Source: Algoriphagus zhangzhouensis
GTDB taxonomy: Bacteria; Bacteroidota; Bacteroidia; Cytophagales; Cyclobacteriaceae
DNA length: 64,000 nucleotides
Direction of reading: 5' to 3'
NCBI RefSeq assembly: GCF_900148515.1
Contig: NZ_FRXN01000002.1
Location: 620,001-684,000 of the forward strand
Position numbers and translations under genes: made by a program
In this document: positions 9,313-18,958 of the stretch, one piece after another
How the letters are laid out: every line of letters starts with the position of its first letter
How positions within the stretch are numbered: position 1 is the stretch's first letter
Notes under the pieces: generated by a model
The model's input: only the letters and a program-made list of their open reading frames with translations
The model's database searches: none
Told to the model about the DNA's origin: nothing

Positions 9313-9575
9313 TTTTTTGTCCGCTTTCGATACAAAGTCCTGCTAAAAAACTGCATTTCCAAATAATGAAAGGGCTATTAGGGCTTTTACACTAGACCCG
9401 AGACATCTTATCCTACCAAAAATGCATTTGATCAAAATTTGGCTATTTTTTTCCAAATTTTTGCAAAAAATGACAAAATACAGTCAGCTTCTGTTAAGAT
9501 TCAGCAAGACTTTTAAGTCAAAAAAATAGACGTTTAGGGGTTAAATAAATCAATTACTAACCCAAAAGCCTGTCT

Positions 9576-12500
9576 ATGAGGAATCTCGACAAACTTAAGC
9601 TGTTTGGCTTAACATTTTTGCTATGTCTTGGCATTACGGCCTCGACTATGGCCCAGACCCGGGAGGTGTCTGGAGTAGTTATTTCAGGGGAAGATAATTT
9701 CCCACTTCCAGGAGTTTCAATCCTGGTCAAAGGTACCACTACAGGTACTGTAACGGATGTTGATGGTAATTTCAATATTACTGTCAATTCAGACAATCCA
9801 GTTTTAGTCTTTTCTTTTATCGGATTTATGACTCAAGAGGTCGAAGTGGGCGCCAGAACCACTTTGGACATCACCTTGGCTCCTGACACCAAATCTTTGG
9901 AAGAAGTAGTCGTGGTAGGTTACGGTGAACAGAAAAAGGAAACTATTACTGGATCAGTAGCCACAGTTAAAGGTAAAGAGCTGACAAAATCTCCAGCTTT
10001 GAACCTTTCCAACTCAATCGCAGGTCGTATGGCTGGGGTTGTTGCTGTAAACCGTAGCGGTGAACCAGGATATGATGATTCTGGAATCCGTATTCGTGGT
10101 AGCAATACCCTTGGAAACAACGATGCATTGGTGGTAATCGATGGAATCCCTGCTAGAGCAGGTGGTCTTTCTCGATTGAATCCAAATGACATCGAAAGTA
10201 TTTCCGTATTGAAGGATGCTTCCGCGGCGATTTATGGATCTCGTGCAGCGAATGGTGTAATCTTGGTAACCACTAAAAGAGGTACCACTGGTAAGCCTGA
10301 GCTAACGTTCCAAATGAACCAAGGCTGGGCTCAGCCTACAGTAATCCCTAAGTTGGCTGATGCTGCTCAATATGCAGAGATGCTGAACGATTTGGATATC
10401 TATGCTCTTCCAGTAGATGAGTGGGGTGCAGCTAATGATGCTTACAAACAATCTGGAGTTTACACCAGACCTGATGGGCAAGTTAGAAACGCACCTTATA
10501 CTCCTGATGAATTGGAGCTTTATAAAAATGGGTCTGATCCTTGGTTCTATCCAAATACCGATTGGTATGGTGAAACTTTGAAAACATGGTCTCCACAAAG
10601 CAGATACAACCTTCAATTGGTAGGTGGTAGCGAAAATGTGAAGTACTTGACTTCTTTGGGTTACCAAAATCAAGATGCATACTATAAGAATGCTGCAACT
10701 GGTTATAAGCAGTATGATTTTAGAATCAACTTGGATGCTAACATCAATGAATATGTAAAAGTTGGTTTGGGAATTCTAGCAAGAGAAGAATTTAGATTCT
10801 TCCCTACTAGAGGTGCCGGAGCAATTTTCCGTATGCAGATGAGAGGTAAGCCAAATCAGCCTGCATACTGGCCAAATGGTCTTCCAGGACCAGATATCGA
10901 GAATGGTGAAAACCCAGTGGTAATTACTACCAATGCCACAGGATATAATCGTGATAAAAGAGATTATATTCAAACAACTGGTAACCTCGAGATCAAGATT
11001 CCTGGCGTAGAAGGCCTTAAATTCACTGGTACTGCTGCCATTGATAAATACATTAGATATACTAAAAACTGGCAAATTCCGTGGACTCTTTATGAGCTAG
11101 GTAATGGCTATGAAGCAGACGGTGTCACTCCAGTTTTGGTAGGAAACCAAAGAGGTCCTGCAGAACCTAATTTGAGTGAATACACAAGTCAACAATTGAA
11201 TATCCTTTTGGGAGGTGTATTCAACTATGACAAAAAAATCAATGAAGACCATACCATCAATGTAGTAGCAGGAGTTAACCGTGAGACTATTGAAGGAAAT
11301 GATTTCAATGCTTACAGAAGGTTCTTTATTTCCACAGCGATTGACCAAATGTTTGCTGGTGGTGATTTGCAGAAAGACAATGGTGGTGGAGCATTCAACA
11401 GAGCTCGTTTGAACTACTTCGGTAGAGTTGCCTATAACTACAAAGAGAAATATCTGGCAGAATTCCTTTGGAGATATGACGGTTCTTACATCTTCCCTGA
11501 AGATACCAGATTCGGTTTCTTCCCAGGCGTAATGCTAGGTTGGGTTGCTTCCGAAGAAGGATTCTGGAAAAACTCTGGTATCGGACAAACTTTCGACTTC
11601 TTCAAAGTAAGAGGTTCGTGGGGTCAGTTGGGTAATGATCAAATCGGTGAATTCCAGTATTTGTCTACCTATGGATTCAGCTCCTATATTGTCGGAGGCG
11701 CTGAGACCAAAACCCTATACGAAACGAGAATCCCTAACAGAGCTATTACTTGGGAAGTTGCAAACAACTCCAACCTAGGTTTCGAAGGACAATTCCTACA
11801 AGGAAAAATCTTCTTCGAGTTTGACCTATTCTACAATAAGAGAACAAATATCTTGTGGCAAAGAAATGCCTCAATTCCTCAAAGTACAGGACTTTCACTA
11901 CCTGCCGAAAACATCGGTGAAGTGGAAAACAAAGGATTCGATTTAAACTTGGGCTACCGTGGTGGCAAAGGCGAATTCCAGTATTCAGTTAGTGTGAATG
12001 GTGGCTATGCCAAAAACCAAATTCTATTCTGGGATGAGTCTCCAGGTGCTCCAGAATGGCAACAATCAACTGGTTCTCCAATGAATACCTTCTTGGTATA
12101 TCAATATGATGGTGTATTTAGAGATCAGCAGGAAATTGATGCTGAAACTTTAGATTATTCTGCTGTAACTGGTAACCTAAGACCAGGTGACATGAGATAC
12201 AAGGATTATGATGGAGATGGTAAAATTACTCCTGATGACCGAGTAAGAATGGATCAAAACAATATTCCAACATTCCAAGGAGGTCTTAACTTCAATGCAA
12301 ATTGGAAAGGTTTTGATTTCTCTCTCTTGTTACAAGGAGCTTTGGGTGCTAGACAATATGTAAGTGCTGGCGAATCTGGAAACATCGGTAACTATTTGTT
12401 GGATTTCTATGAAAACAGATGGACTATCGACAATCCAAGTTCTACTGATCCTAGAATTGCAAACAGATCTGATCAATGGTACTCTGGAGGCAACACCTAT

Positions 12501-12731
12501 TGGTTTAGAAAAACTGATTACTTGAGATTGAAAAACTTGGAAATTGGATACAATCTTCCAGCACATTTGACTCAGAAGGTAGGAATCCAGAATGCTAGAT
12601 TCTATGTAAATGGATTGAACCTGATCACTTTTGACAAGTTGAAGGTATATGATCCAGAAGGAAGTAGCTCTACTGGACAGTACTACCCTCAAGCGAGAGT
12701 AATCAACACTGGTCTTTCTGTTTCATTCTAA
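9576..12731 (+). CDS. SusC/RagA family TonB-linked outer membrane transporter
   Basis: A 1051-residue protein. The signal peptide ends near STMAQ. About residues 28-110 form a carboxypeptidase-D regulatory-like domain (VSGVVISGEDNFPLPGVSI, then GTTTGTVTDVDGNF). The SusC hallmark LEEVVVVGYGEQKKETITGS precedes the plug, which has RIRGSNTLGNNDALVVIDG and SVLKDASAAIYGSRAANGV. The rest is a beta-barrel ending in an aromatic residue (GLSVSF). SusC proteins import oligosaccharides or other ligands with energy from TonB. It is followed after 11 nt by its SusD partner and leads a seven-gene locus. The upstream gap 9313-9575 is T-rich; I found no perfect TAnnTTTG box in it and no sigma/anti-sigma gene next to it. 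Confidence 0.97.
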   Translation: MRNLDKLKLFGLTFLLCLGITASTMAQTREVSGVVISGEDNFPLPGVSILVKGTTTGTVTDVDGNFNITVNSDNPVLVFSFIGFMTQEVEVGARTTLDITLAPDTKSLEEVVVVGYGEQKKETITGSVATVKGKELTKSPALNLSNSIAGRMAGVVAVNRSGEPGYDDSGIRIRGSNTLGNNDALVVIDGIPARAGGLSRLNPNDIESISVLKDASAAIYGSRAANGVILVTTKRGTTGKPELTFQMNQGWAQPTVIPKLADAAQYAEMLNDLDIYALPVDEWGAANDAYKQSGVYTRPDGQVRNAPYTPDELELYKNGSDPWFYPNTDWYGETLKTWSPQSRYNLQLVGGSENVKYLTSLGYQNQDAYYKNAATGYKQYDFRINLDANINEYVKVGLGILAREEFRFFPTRGAGAIFRMQMRGKPNQPAYWPNGLPGPDIENGENPVVITTNATGYNRDKRDYIQTTGNLEIKIPGVEGLKFTGTAAIDKYIRYTKNWQIPWTLYELGNGYEADGVTPVLVGNQRGPAEPNLSEYTSQQLNILLGGVFNYDKKINEDHTINVVAGVNRETIEGNDFNAYRRFFISTAIDQMFAGGDLQKDNGGGAFNRARLNYFGRVAYNYKEKYLAEFLWRYDGSYIFPEDTRFGFFPGVMLGWVASEEGFWKNSGIGQTFDFFKVRGSWGQLGNDQIGEFQYLSTYGFSSYIVGGAETKTLYETRIPNRAITWEVANNSNLGFEGQFLQGKIFFEFDLFYNKRTNILWQRNASIPQSTGLSLPAENIGEVENKGFDLNLGYRGGKGEFQYSVSVNGGYAKNQILFWDESPGAPEWQQSTGSPMNTFLVYQYDGVFRDQQEIDAETLDYSAVTGNLRPGDMRYKDYDGDGKITPDDRVRMDQNNIPTFQGGLNFNANWKGFDFSLLLQGALGARQYVSAGESGNIGNYLLDFYENRWTIDNPSSTDPRIANRSDQWYSGGNTYWFRKTDYLRLKNLEIGYNLPAHLTQKVGIQNARFYVNGLNLITFDKLKVYDPEGSSSTGQYYPQARVINTGLSVSF

Positions 12732-12742
12732 TAATTGATAAC

Positions 12743-14596
12743 ATGAAAAATAACCTAAAAAATATAGTTGCAGCATTGTCCATTGGATTAGTTATGGCAA
12801 GCTGTAATAACGATTTCTTGAACGTTGATCCTTTGGGTGAAATATCTGAATCTGCTGTATGGACCGATCCTGCATTGGCTGAGGCATTTGTTACAGGTAT
12901 TTATCAAGGATTTGGTAACGGTGGATTTGATGAGCAAATGCTTGCTTCATTGACTGATGAATCAATTTTCACTCACCCAGGCAGAGGTATTACTACGATC
13001 ACTGAAGCTAGATCTAATCCAGCTGATATCGGATGGGTAAACAACACAATTTCTTGGGGTAATATGTATTCCTACATCCGTAGAGCCAATATTGCTATTT
13101 CAAACTTAAGCGAAACCGAAATCGATGATCAGGCAACTGTTGATAGATTGTTGGGTGAGGCTAAGTTTATGAGAGCATATTACTATCAGCAATTAGCTAG
13201 ATATTATGGTGGTGTGCCTTTGGTAGACAGACCATATGATTTGGGTGAAGAAACTTATGAAGCTCCTCGTAATACCTGGGAAGAAACAATTGATTTCATC
13301 GTAGCAGATTTGGATGATGCAGCAAGCCTTTTGGCTGGCAAATCCATGGCTTCAGGTAGAGCAACAGAATTAGCTGCTTTAGCCTTGAAATCAAGAGTTC
13401 TTTTGTATGCAGCGAGTGATCTTCATGATGCTCCTACCGCTCAAGGTAACTCTTCTGTTTTGGCAGGATTTTCAAACATTGAGTTAGTAGCATACACAAG
13501 CGGAAGTCAAACTGAAAGATGGCAAAAAGCTCAAGCTGCTGCCAAAGCAGTTTTGGACAAAGCATCTGGTGCTAATTACGGACTTTCTGCTCCAGTTTCT
13601 CAAGAAGAAGGTATCCAAAACTATATCAACACTTCCCTATCCAGAAATGGTGGTGAAGCTGATTTGATCTTAGGTAGATACTTCATCAGTGCAAAAAGAG
13701 AAAATGGTGGACGTCAAGGCTTGTTCAATGGTCCAAACGGATACAACAACTGGGCAGGTAATACTCCGGTTCAATTGCTTGTTGATGACTATCAAATGAT
13801 GGATGGTTCTGATTTCGATTGGGACAATCCTGAGCATGCTGCAGCTCCTTACGAAAACAGAGAGGCTAGATTCTATGCTTCTTTCTTGTACGAAGGTGCT
13901 CAATGGAAGCCAAGATCTACTGCTAACCAAGCAAAAGATCCACTTGGTCAAATCCAAACTGGTACTTATGAAGTCAACCCTGGAGGAACAGTTCAAACTC
14001 ACTTTGGATTGGATACCAGAAACTCTTCAATTGAGGACTGGAATGGTAGCTACACTGGCTACTACATGAGAAAATTCATCGATCCAGATCCAGCTATTGT
14101 TGATCAAAATACTTGGCAGGAAGTTCCTTGGCCAGTATTGAGATATACAGAGGCTGTATTGAACTATGTGGAAGCTTCAATCGAATTAGGACAAGAAGAT
14201 GAAGCTAGAAACTGGTTGAACCAAATCAGATACCGTGTAGCGCTTCCGGCGATCACTGCAACAGGTGAAGATTTAGTTGAGGCCTATCGAAATGAAAGAC
14301 GTGTGGAAATGGCTTACGAAGAGCAAAGATACCATGATGCAAGACGTTGGATGATTGCTGCCGAAACTTTAGGCAGAAAAGCTAACATCATCAGCATCAC
14401 CGGTACCTTGAAACCTGGTGCAAGCGTTTCTATCTACAGACACGATCCTGAGGTTTACGATTACGATTATTCTGTTTTCCCTATTGACCCAGGAAAAGAA
14501 AACCGTACTTGGTTGGATAAAATGTATTTCATTCCGATTCACAGAGATGAGATAAACCGAAACTCAAACTTGATCCAGAACCCTGGATTCGATTAA
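12743..14596 (+). CDS. RagB/SusD family nutrient-binding outer membrane lipoprotein
   Basis: A 617-residue protein with lipobox VMASC (Cys at about 21), followed by NNDFLNVDPLGEISESAVW as in SusD proteins. The TPR-like helical core has GEAKFMRAYYYQQLARYYGGVPLV, the best-known SusD signature. The C-terminal segment has LRYTEAVLNYVEASIELG and YRNERRVEMAYEEQRYHDARRW. It forms the lid on the SusC barrel and binds the ligand at the cell surface. It is followed by a strong hairpin, so the downstream genes are probably transcribed at a lower level than susCD. Confidence 0.97.
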   Translation: MKNNLKNIVAALSIGLVMASCNNDFLNVDPLGEISESAVWTDPALAEAFVTGIYQGFGNGGFDEQMLASLTDESIFTHPGRGITTITEARSNPADIGWVNNTISWGNMYSYIRRANIAISNLSETEIDDQATVDRLLGEAKFMRAYYYQQLARYYGGVPLVDRPYDLGEETYEAPRNTWEETIDFIVADLDDAASLLAGKSMASGRATELAALALKSRVLLYAASDLHDAPTAQGNSSVLAGFSNIELVAYTSGSQTERWQKAQAAAKAVLDKASGANYGLSAPVSQEEGIQNYINTSLSRNGGEADLILGRYFISAKRENGGRQGLFNGPNGYNNWAGNTPVQLLVDDYQMMDGSDFDWDNPEHAAAPYENREARFYASFLYEGAQWKPRSTANQAKDPLGQIQTGTYEVNPGGTVQTHFGLDTRNSSIEDWNGSYTGYYMRKFIDPDPAIVDQNTWQEVPWPVLRYTEAVLNYVEASIELGQEDEARNWLNQIRYRVALPAITATGEDLVEAYRNERRVEMAYEEQRYHDARRWMIAAETLGRKANIISITGTLKPGASVSIYRHDPEVYDYDYSVFPIDPGKENRTWLDKMYFIPIHRDEINRNSNLIQNPGFD

Positions 14597-14609
14597 GTTT
14601 CTTAAATTT

Positions 14610-14642
14610 CCAGGCTGTCCAAATTGGGCAGCCTGGATTTTA
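14610..14642 (+). terminator. Hairpin after susD (terminator or attenuator)
   Basis: An 11-bp stem (CCAGGCTGTCC / GGGCAGCCTGG, one T-G pair) with a 5-nt loop, followed by ATTTTAATATT. The T run is weak, so partial readthrough into the next gene (start 14651) is likely. Confidence 0.7.
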
Positions 14643-14650
14643 ATATTGCC

Positions 14651-17600
14651 ATGAGAAGAATATTAACACTAATTACCCCAATAACCCTATCATTTTTTTT
14701 TTCCTGTAGTCCCACACAGGAACCAGAAGAAATAAAGCAGGAAGTCAATGACCTCTTATTTCTTAAGATTGATCCTCAAGTTTCTGGAATTACTTTTCAA
14801 AATAAACTTCAAGAATCCCTTAACCTCAATGTACTGATGTATGAATATCTCTATAATGGTGGCGGTGTCGCTATCGGAGATGTCAACAATGATGGTTTAG
14901 AGGATATTTATTTCTCTGCAAACGTCAGCGGAAACAAATTATATCTCAACGAAGGGAATCTTAAATTCAAAGATATTACCGATCAAGCTCAGGTAGCTGG
15001 AATCCCTGGTCCCTGGAATACCGGAACCGTTATGGCCGATGTCAATGGCGATGGATTACTAGACATCTACCTTTGTAGATCTGGCGCTTTACCTCCAGAA
15101 AAAAGAAACAACCTACTATTCATCAATAAGGGAAACAACGAACAAGGCTTCCCAACTTTTGAGGAAAAAGGAGCTGAATTCGGATTGGATTCAAATGCTC
15201 CTAGTACCTCAGCAAGTTTTTTTGACTATGATCTTGATGGGGATTTGGATCTGTTTTTACTCAATCACAATACCAAGTCCATCCAAAATCAAAATGTCTC
15301 AGTAACGCAAAAACTGATGACTGAGAGACATGAAGCAGGATCTCAGCTTTTCGAAAATCGAAATGGAAAATTCGTAGAAGTCACTGACAAAGCCGGCATT
15401 TCAAGTTCCATGTTTTCTTATGGCTTAGGAATTTCTACTGCAGATATCAATCAGGATGGATGGCCAGACATTTACATTGGAAATGATTACTCTATCCCTG
15501 ATTTCCTTTACATCAATCAGAAAAACGGGACCTTCAAAGATGAACTTTCCGAAAGGCTGGGACACATTTCCAATTTCTCAATGGGAAATGATCTGGTCGA
15601 TGTAAACAATGACGGCTTGGTGGATATTTTCACCTTGGACATGCTTCCAGAGGACAATGAAAGACAAAAGCTTTTGCTTGCTCCCGACAATTTTGAAATG
15701 TTCCAACTCAATGTAGATAGAGGATGGCATCATCAATACATGAGAAATATGCTGCATGTCAACGACGGAACGGGCACCTTTTCAGAAGTCGGCCAGTTCT
15801 CAGGCATTTCGAATACAGATTGGAGCTGGTCAGCGCTTTTTGCAGATCTAGACAATGATGGGCTAAAGGACCTTTTCATTACCAATGGATACATGAGAGA
15901 TTACAACAATCAGGATTTCCTCAATTACATGGATAACTATGTGAGAACTTCTGGTGGAAAACTCAAAAGAGAAGATCTTTTGAATTTGGTGAAGTCCATG
16001 CCGTCTACAGAATTGAATAATTATGTCTACAAAAACCTAGGCAATCTTCAGTTTGAAAATGAAGTGAAAAACTGGGGATTTGATCAGGCATCCAATAGCC
16101 ATGGAGCTGCCTATGCTGATTTGGATTTAGATGGCGATTTAGATTTAGTCATCAACAATGTAAATGCACCAGCAGGAGTATACGAGAATAAAAGCAATGA
16201 AAAATCAGAAGCAAATTTTCTTAAGCTGAAGCTTAAAGGCGAAAAGAAAAATCTATTTGCTATCGGAACGCAAATCAAGGTTTTTGCTAATGGAACTGTC
16301 CAGTATTTAGAGCAAAACCCTTTTAGAGGATATCAATCCTCAGTCAGCCCAACACTTTTGATCGGACTTGGAAGCATTCAAAAAGTGGACTCAATTGAGG
16401 TTTCTTGGCCAGGAGGTCCTAAAAAAGTAATCAGGGATATATCTATAAATCAAACATTGGAAATTAGCCCTGAAACAGGTGAGAATTTGAATCCAAAGGC
16501 TAATTCTATCAAATCCCTTCTTTCTCAAAAAACAATCATCAATTTACCACAAGCAAAAGCTAGCAACGACTACAAACGTCAACCTTTAATGCTTCACCCT
16601 GTTTCAAACCAAGGAAAAGCGATGGTTTCGGCTGATTTCAATCAAGATGGAAAAATGGACTTGTTTGTTGGAGGTGAGGCAGGAGCATCAGGATCTGTTT
16701 ATCTCCAATCAGGTAATGGAAGCTTTTCAGGTGGAAAATCATCTGCATTTACATCCTTTGCCAATCAAGCAGACACAGATGCAATAAGTTTTGACGCAAA
16801 TGGCGATGGCAATTCTGATTTGCTTGTTGTGACAGGAGGCTTGTATGATTTTTATGCTGACTCAAAGGCTTGGACTGCACACTTATATCTGAATAATGGC
16901 TCAGGCAATCTTCAAGAGAAGTCAAATGCATTCCCAAGCTTTAGCCAACCGGCTTCCTCAGTCATTAATTTGGATTTTGACCAAGACGGTGATCAGGATA
17001 TCATCATCGGTTTTAGACAAGTTCCTGACCAATACCCTAGCTCAAAAGGAATTCAAGTTTGGGAGAATGATGGAGACGGAAACTTCTCCATAAGTTCTAC
17101 AAATCAGTCTTGGATGGAAGATCTGGGAATGATCACAGATATCATTTCTGCTGATCTATCTGGAAGTGAAAAATCTGAAGTTGTTGTAGTCGGGGAAAGC
17201 ACCCCAATCACCGTCCTTTCATTTGAGTCTAGATCTTGGAAAAACGTTTCCTCAACTTATTTCGAAAGACCCATGGTAGGGCTCTGGAATCAAGTAGAAG
17301 CCAGCGATTGGGACGGCGACGGTAAAATGGAGCTTTTGGTAGGCAACTTGGGATTGAACACCCAATTGAAAGCTAGCTTTGAGCGACCAATGGAGTTGCT
17401 TTACAAGGACATTGACAATAATGGAACAATCGATCCAATCTTTGGCTATTACATTGGAGAGCAAAAATATCCCCTCGCCAGCCGAAACGAATTAATTGCC
17501 CAAATCCCGATTCAAAAGAAAAAATATCTGGATTTTAAAATCTATTCACAGACTCCTTTTGATAAACTTTTTACACCAGAAGAAAGAGCAGGAGCAACCA

Positions 17601-17965
17601 CCATTCAGATTAATGAGCTGGAAACTGTTTATTTAGCGCAGGACGCATCAGGTATTTACCGCAAAAAAAATCTTCCTATGCAAGCCCAGTTTTTTCCAGT
17701 ATATAGTTCATTGGCTGTAGACATCAATAAGGATGGAAATCTTGATATGATTTTGGGAGGAAACTTAGGTTTTGGAAAGCTCAGTCTTGGTAAGTATGAT
17801 GCTGGAAAAGGCCTGGTACTTTTAGGTAATGGAAAAGGAGATTTTATAGACCTTTCCTATCAAGAATCTGGAATTCTAATCAGCGGTGATATTAGACAAA
17901 CCTTAAAACTCAATGAACAACTCTTATTCCTTGTGAAAGGAAAAGGAGTCTACATCTATCAATAA
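14651..17965 (+). CDS. VCBS/FG-GAP repeat lipoprotein with ASPIC/UnbV domain (CRTAC1-like)
   Basis: A 1104-residue protein. The start is the ATG at 14651; an in-frame upstream start would run through the hairpin. Lipobox LSFFFSC lies at about residue 20. Many FG-GAP/VCBS calcium-binding repeats carry D-x-N/D-x-D-G motifs (DVNNDGLEDIYF, DVNGDGLLDIYL, DLDLDGDLDLVI, DFDQDGDQDIII), predicting a seven-bladed-type propeller, probably two. Between them, at about residues 555-620, an ASPIC/UnbV segment (VDSIEVSWPGGPKKVIRDI) is found as in CRTAC1. Proteins of this kind are often encoded beside SusCD pairs in Bacteroidota. Surface binding of a glycan or protein is likely; no enzymatic motif is visible. 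Confidence 0.9.
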   Translation: MRRILTLITPITLSFFFSCSPTQEPEEIKQEVNDLLFLKIDPQVSGITFQNKLQESLNLNVLMYEYLYNGGGVAIGDVNNDGLEDIYFSANVSGNKLYLNEGNLKFKDITDQAQVAGIPGPWNTGTVMADVNGDGLLDIYLCRSGALPPEKRNNLLFINKGNNEQGFPTFEEKGAEFGLDSNAPSTSASFFDYDLDGDLDLFLLNHNTKSIQNQNVSVTQKLMTERHEAGSQLFENRNGKFVEVTDKAGISSSMFSYGLGISTADINQDGWPDIYIGNDYSIPDFLYINQKNGTFKDELSERLGHISNFSMGNDLVDVNNDGLVDIFTLDMLPEDNERQKLLLAPDNFEMFQLNVDRGWHHQYMRNMLHVNDGTGTFSEVGQFSGISNTDWSWSALFADLDNDGLKDLFITNGYMRDYNNQDFLNYMDNYVRTSGGKLKREDLLNLVKSMPSTELNNYVYKNLGNLQFENEVKNWGFDQASNSHGAAYADLDLDGDLDLVINNVNAPAGVYENKSNEKSEANFLKLKLKGEKKNLFAIGTQIKVFANGTVQYLEQNPFRGYQSSVSPTLLIGLGSIQKVDSIEVSWPGGPKKVIRDISINQTLEISPETGENLNPKANSIKSLLSQKTIINLPQAKASNDYKRQPLMLHPVSNQGKAMVSADFNQDGKMDLFVGGEAGASGSVYLQSGNGSFSGGKSSAFTSFANQADTDAISFDANGDGNSDLLVVTGGLYDFYADSKAWTAHLYLNNGSGNLQEKSNAFPSFSQPASSVINLDFDQDGDQDIIIGFRQVPDQYPSSKGIQVWENDGDGNFSISSTNQSWMEDLGMITDIISADLSGSEKSEVVVVGESTPITVLSFESRSWKNVSSTYFERPMVGLWNQVEASDWDGDGKMELLVGNLGLNTQLKASFERPMELLYKDIDNNGTIDPIFGYYIGEQKYPLASRNELIAQIPIQKKKYLDFKIYSQTPFDKLFTPEERAGATTIQINELETVYLAQDASGIYRKKNLPMQAQFFPVYSSLAVDINKDGNLDMILGGNLGFGKLSLGKYDAGKGLVLLGNGKGDFIDLSYQESGILISGDIRQTLKLNEQLLFLVKGKGVYIYQ

Positions 17966-17985
17966 TCAATTTTCAGTATAATCCA

Positions 17986-18939
17986 ATGATTAAAAAGTTT
18001 ACCCTTATTTGTTCCCTTTGGCTATTTGGGCCAACCCAAGGGGAGGGAGTTTTTGAGCCTTATTCACAGAAAATCCCAGGATCTCAAGTCACTTTTGATA
18101 TGACTCCGATTCCTGGAGGTACATTTACAATGGGGTCAGAAAACGGTGATTCAGATGAAAAGCCAAGCCATTCGGTCAAAATTGATCCTTTTTGGATGGG
18201 AACCCACGAAGTGACCTGGGATGCATTTGAAATGTTTTTGGATAAAAACTACGAACTAGCTATTTCAGAAGGGCCAATCGGAGACATTGTTGATGGTTTG
18301 ACCAGACCTAGTATTCCTTATTTGGATATGACTTTTGGAATGGGCAAAGAAGGCAAACCTGCCATCGGAATGACTCAATACGGAGCCGTCCAATATTGCC
18401 ACTGGCTTTATTTGAAAACTGGCATCTTCTATAGACTTCCGACAGAAGCTGAGTGGGAATATGCTGCGAAAGCCGGAACTGACACTCCCTATTTCTTCGG
18501 AACTGATTCTTCTCAAATGGGAGAATATGCCTGGACCAAAGAAAACTCAGAAGAATTAACCCATACCGTAGGCACCAAAAAGCCAAACCCTTGGGGATTA
18601 TATGACATTTATGGAAATGTACTTGAATGGACAGCAGATCAATATGATCCTGAGTTTTATGCGAGTTCACCAGAAGAAAATCCATTGAATCCATCCAGTG
18701 AATTGTATCCGAGAGTGGTAAGAGGTGGAAGCTATGATACTCCAGCTGCAGAAATTACTTCTTCGAAACGATATGTTTCCAGCTCAGATTGGAAGCGAAT
18801 CGATCCGCAGATTCCAAAAAGTCAATGGTGGTTCCCTGAAGCGCCATTTTTAGGCATGCGACTAGTAAGACCTTTGAATCCTCCAAGTGAGGAAGAAATC
18901 AAAGCTTATTATACTGCTGCCCCTATCACTGATTATTAA
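17986..18939 (+). CDS. FGE-sulfatase (SUMF1-like) domain protein lacking the FGE cysteines
   Basis: A 317-residue secreted protein with a signal-like N-terminus. It has the SUMF1/FGE fold: IPGGTFTMGSENGDSDEKPSH, WMGTHEVTWDAFEMFL, YRLPTEAEWEYAAKAG, WGLYDIYGNVLEWTAD, RVVRGGSYD and FLGMRLVRP. Formylglycine-generating enzymes need two cysteines just after the RGGS block; here that stretch (DTPAAEITSSKRY) has none. No sulfatase lies in the window. It is therefore probably not a sulfatase activator but a binding or other C-type-lectin-like member. It starts 20 nt after the ASPIC protein and 19 nt before the oxidoreductase. Confidence 0.85.
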   Translation: MIKKFTLICSLWLFGPTQGEGVFEPYSQKIPGSQVTFDMTPIPGGTFTMGSENGDSDEKPSHSVKIDPFWMGTHEVTWDAFEMFLDKNYELAISEGPIGDIVDGLTRPSIPYLDMTFGMGKEGKPAIGMTQYGAVQYCHWLYLKTGIFYRLPTEAEWEYAAKAGTDTPYFFGTDSSQMGEYAWTKENSEELTHTVGTKKPNPWGLYDIYGNVLEWTADQYDPEFYASSPEENPLNPSSELYPRVVRGGSYDTPAAEITSSKRYVSSSDWKRIDPQIPKSQWWFPEAPFLGMRLVRPLNPPSEEEIKAYYTAAPITDY

Positions 18940-18958
18940 ACCTAAAAACAACCATATT

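Noticed and set aside
14651..16600. Thought of a calcium-binding EF-hand protein from the D-x-D-x-D-G motifs
   Set aside because: Motif spacing and flanking I-Y/F-L strands fit FG-GAP/VCBS propeller repeats, with an ASPIC/UnbV segment between.
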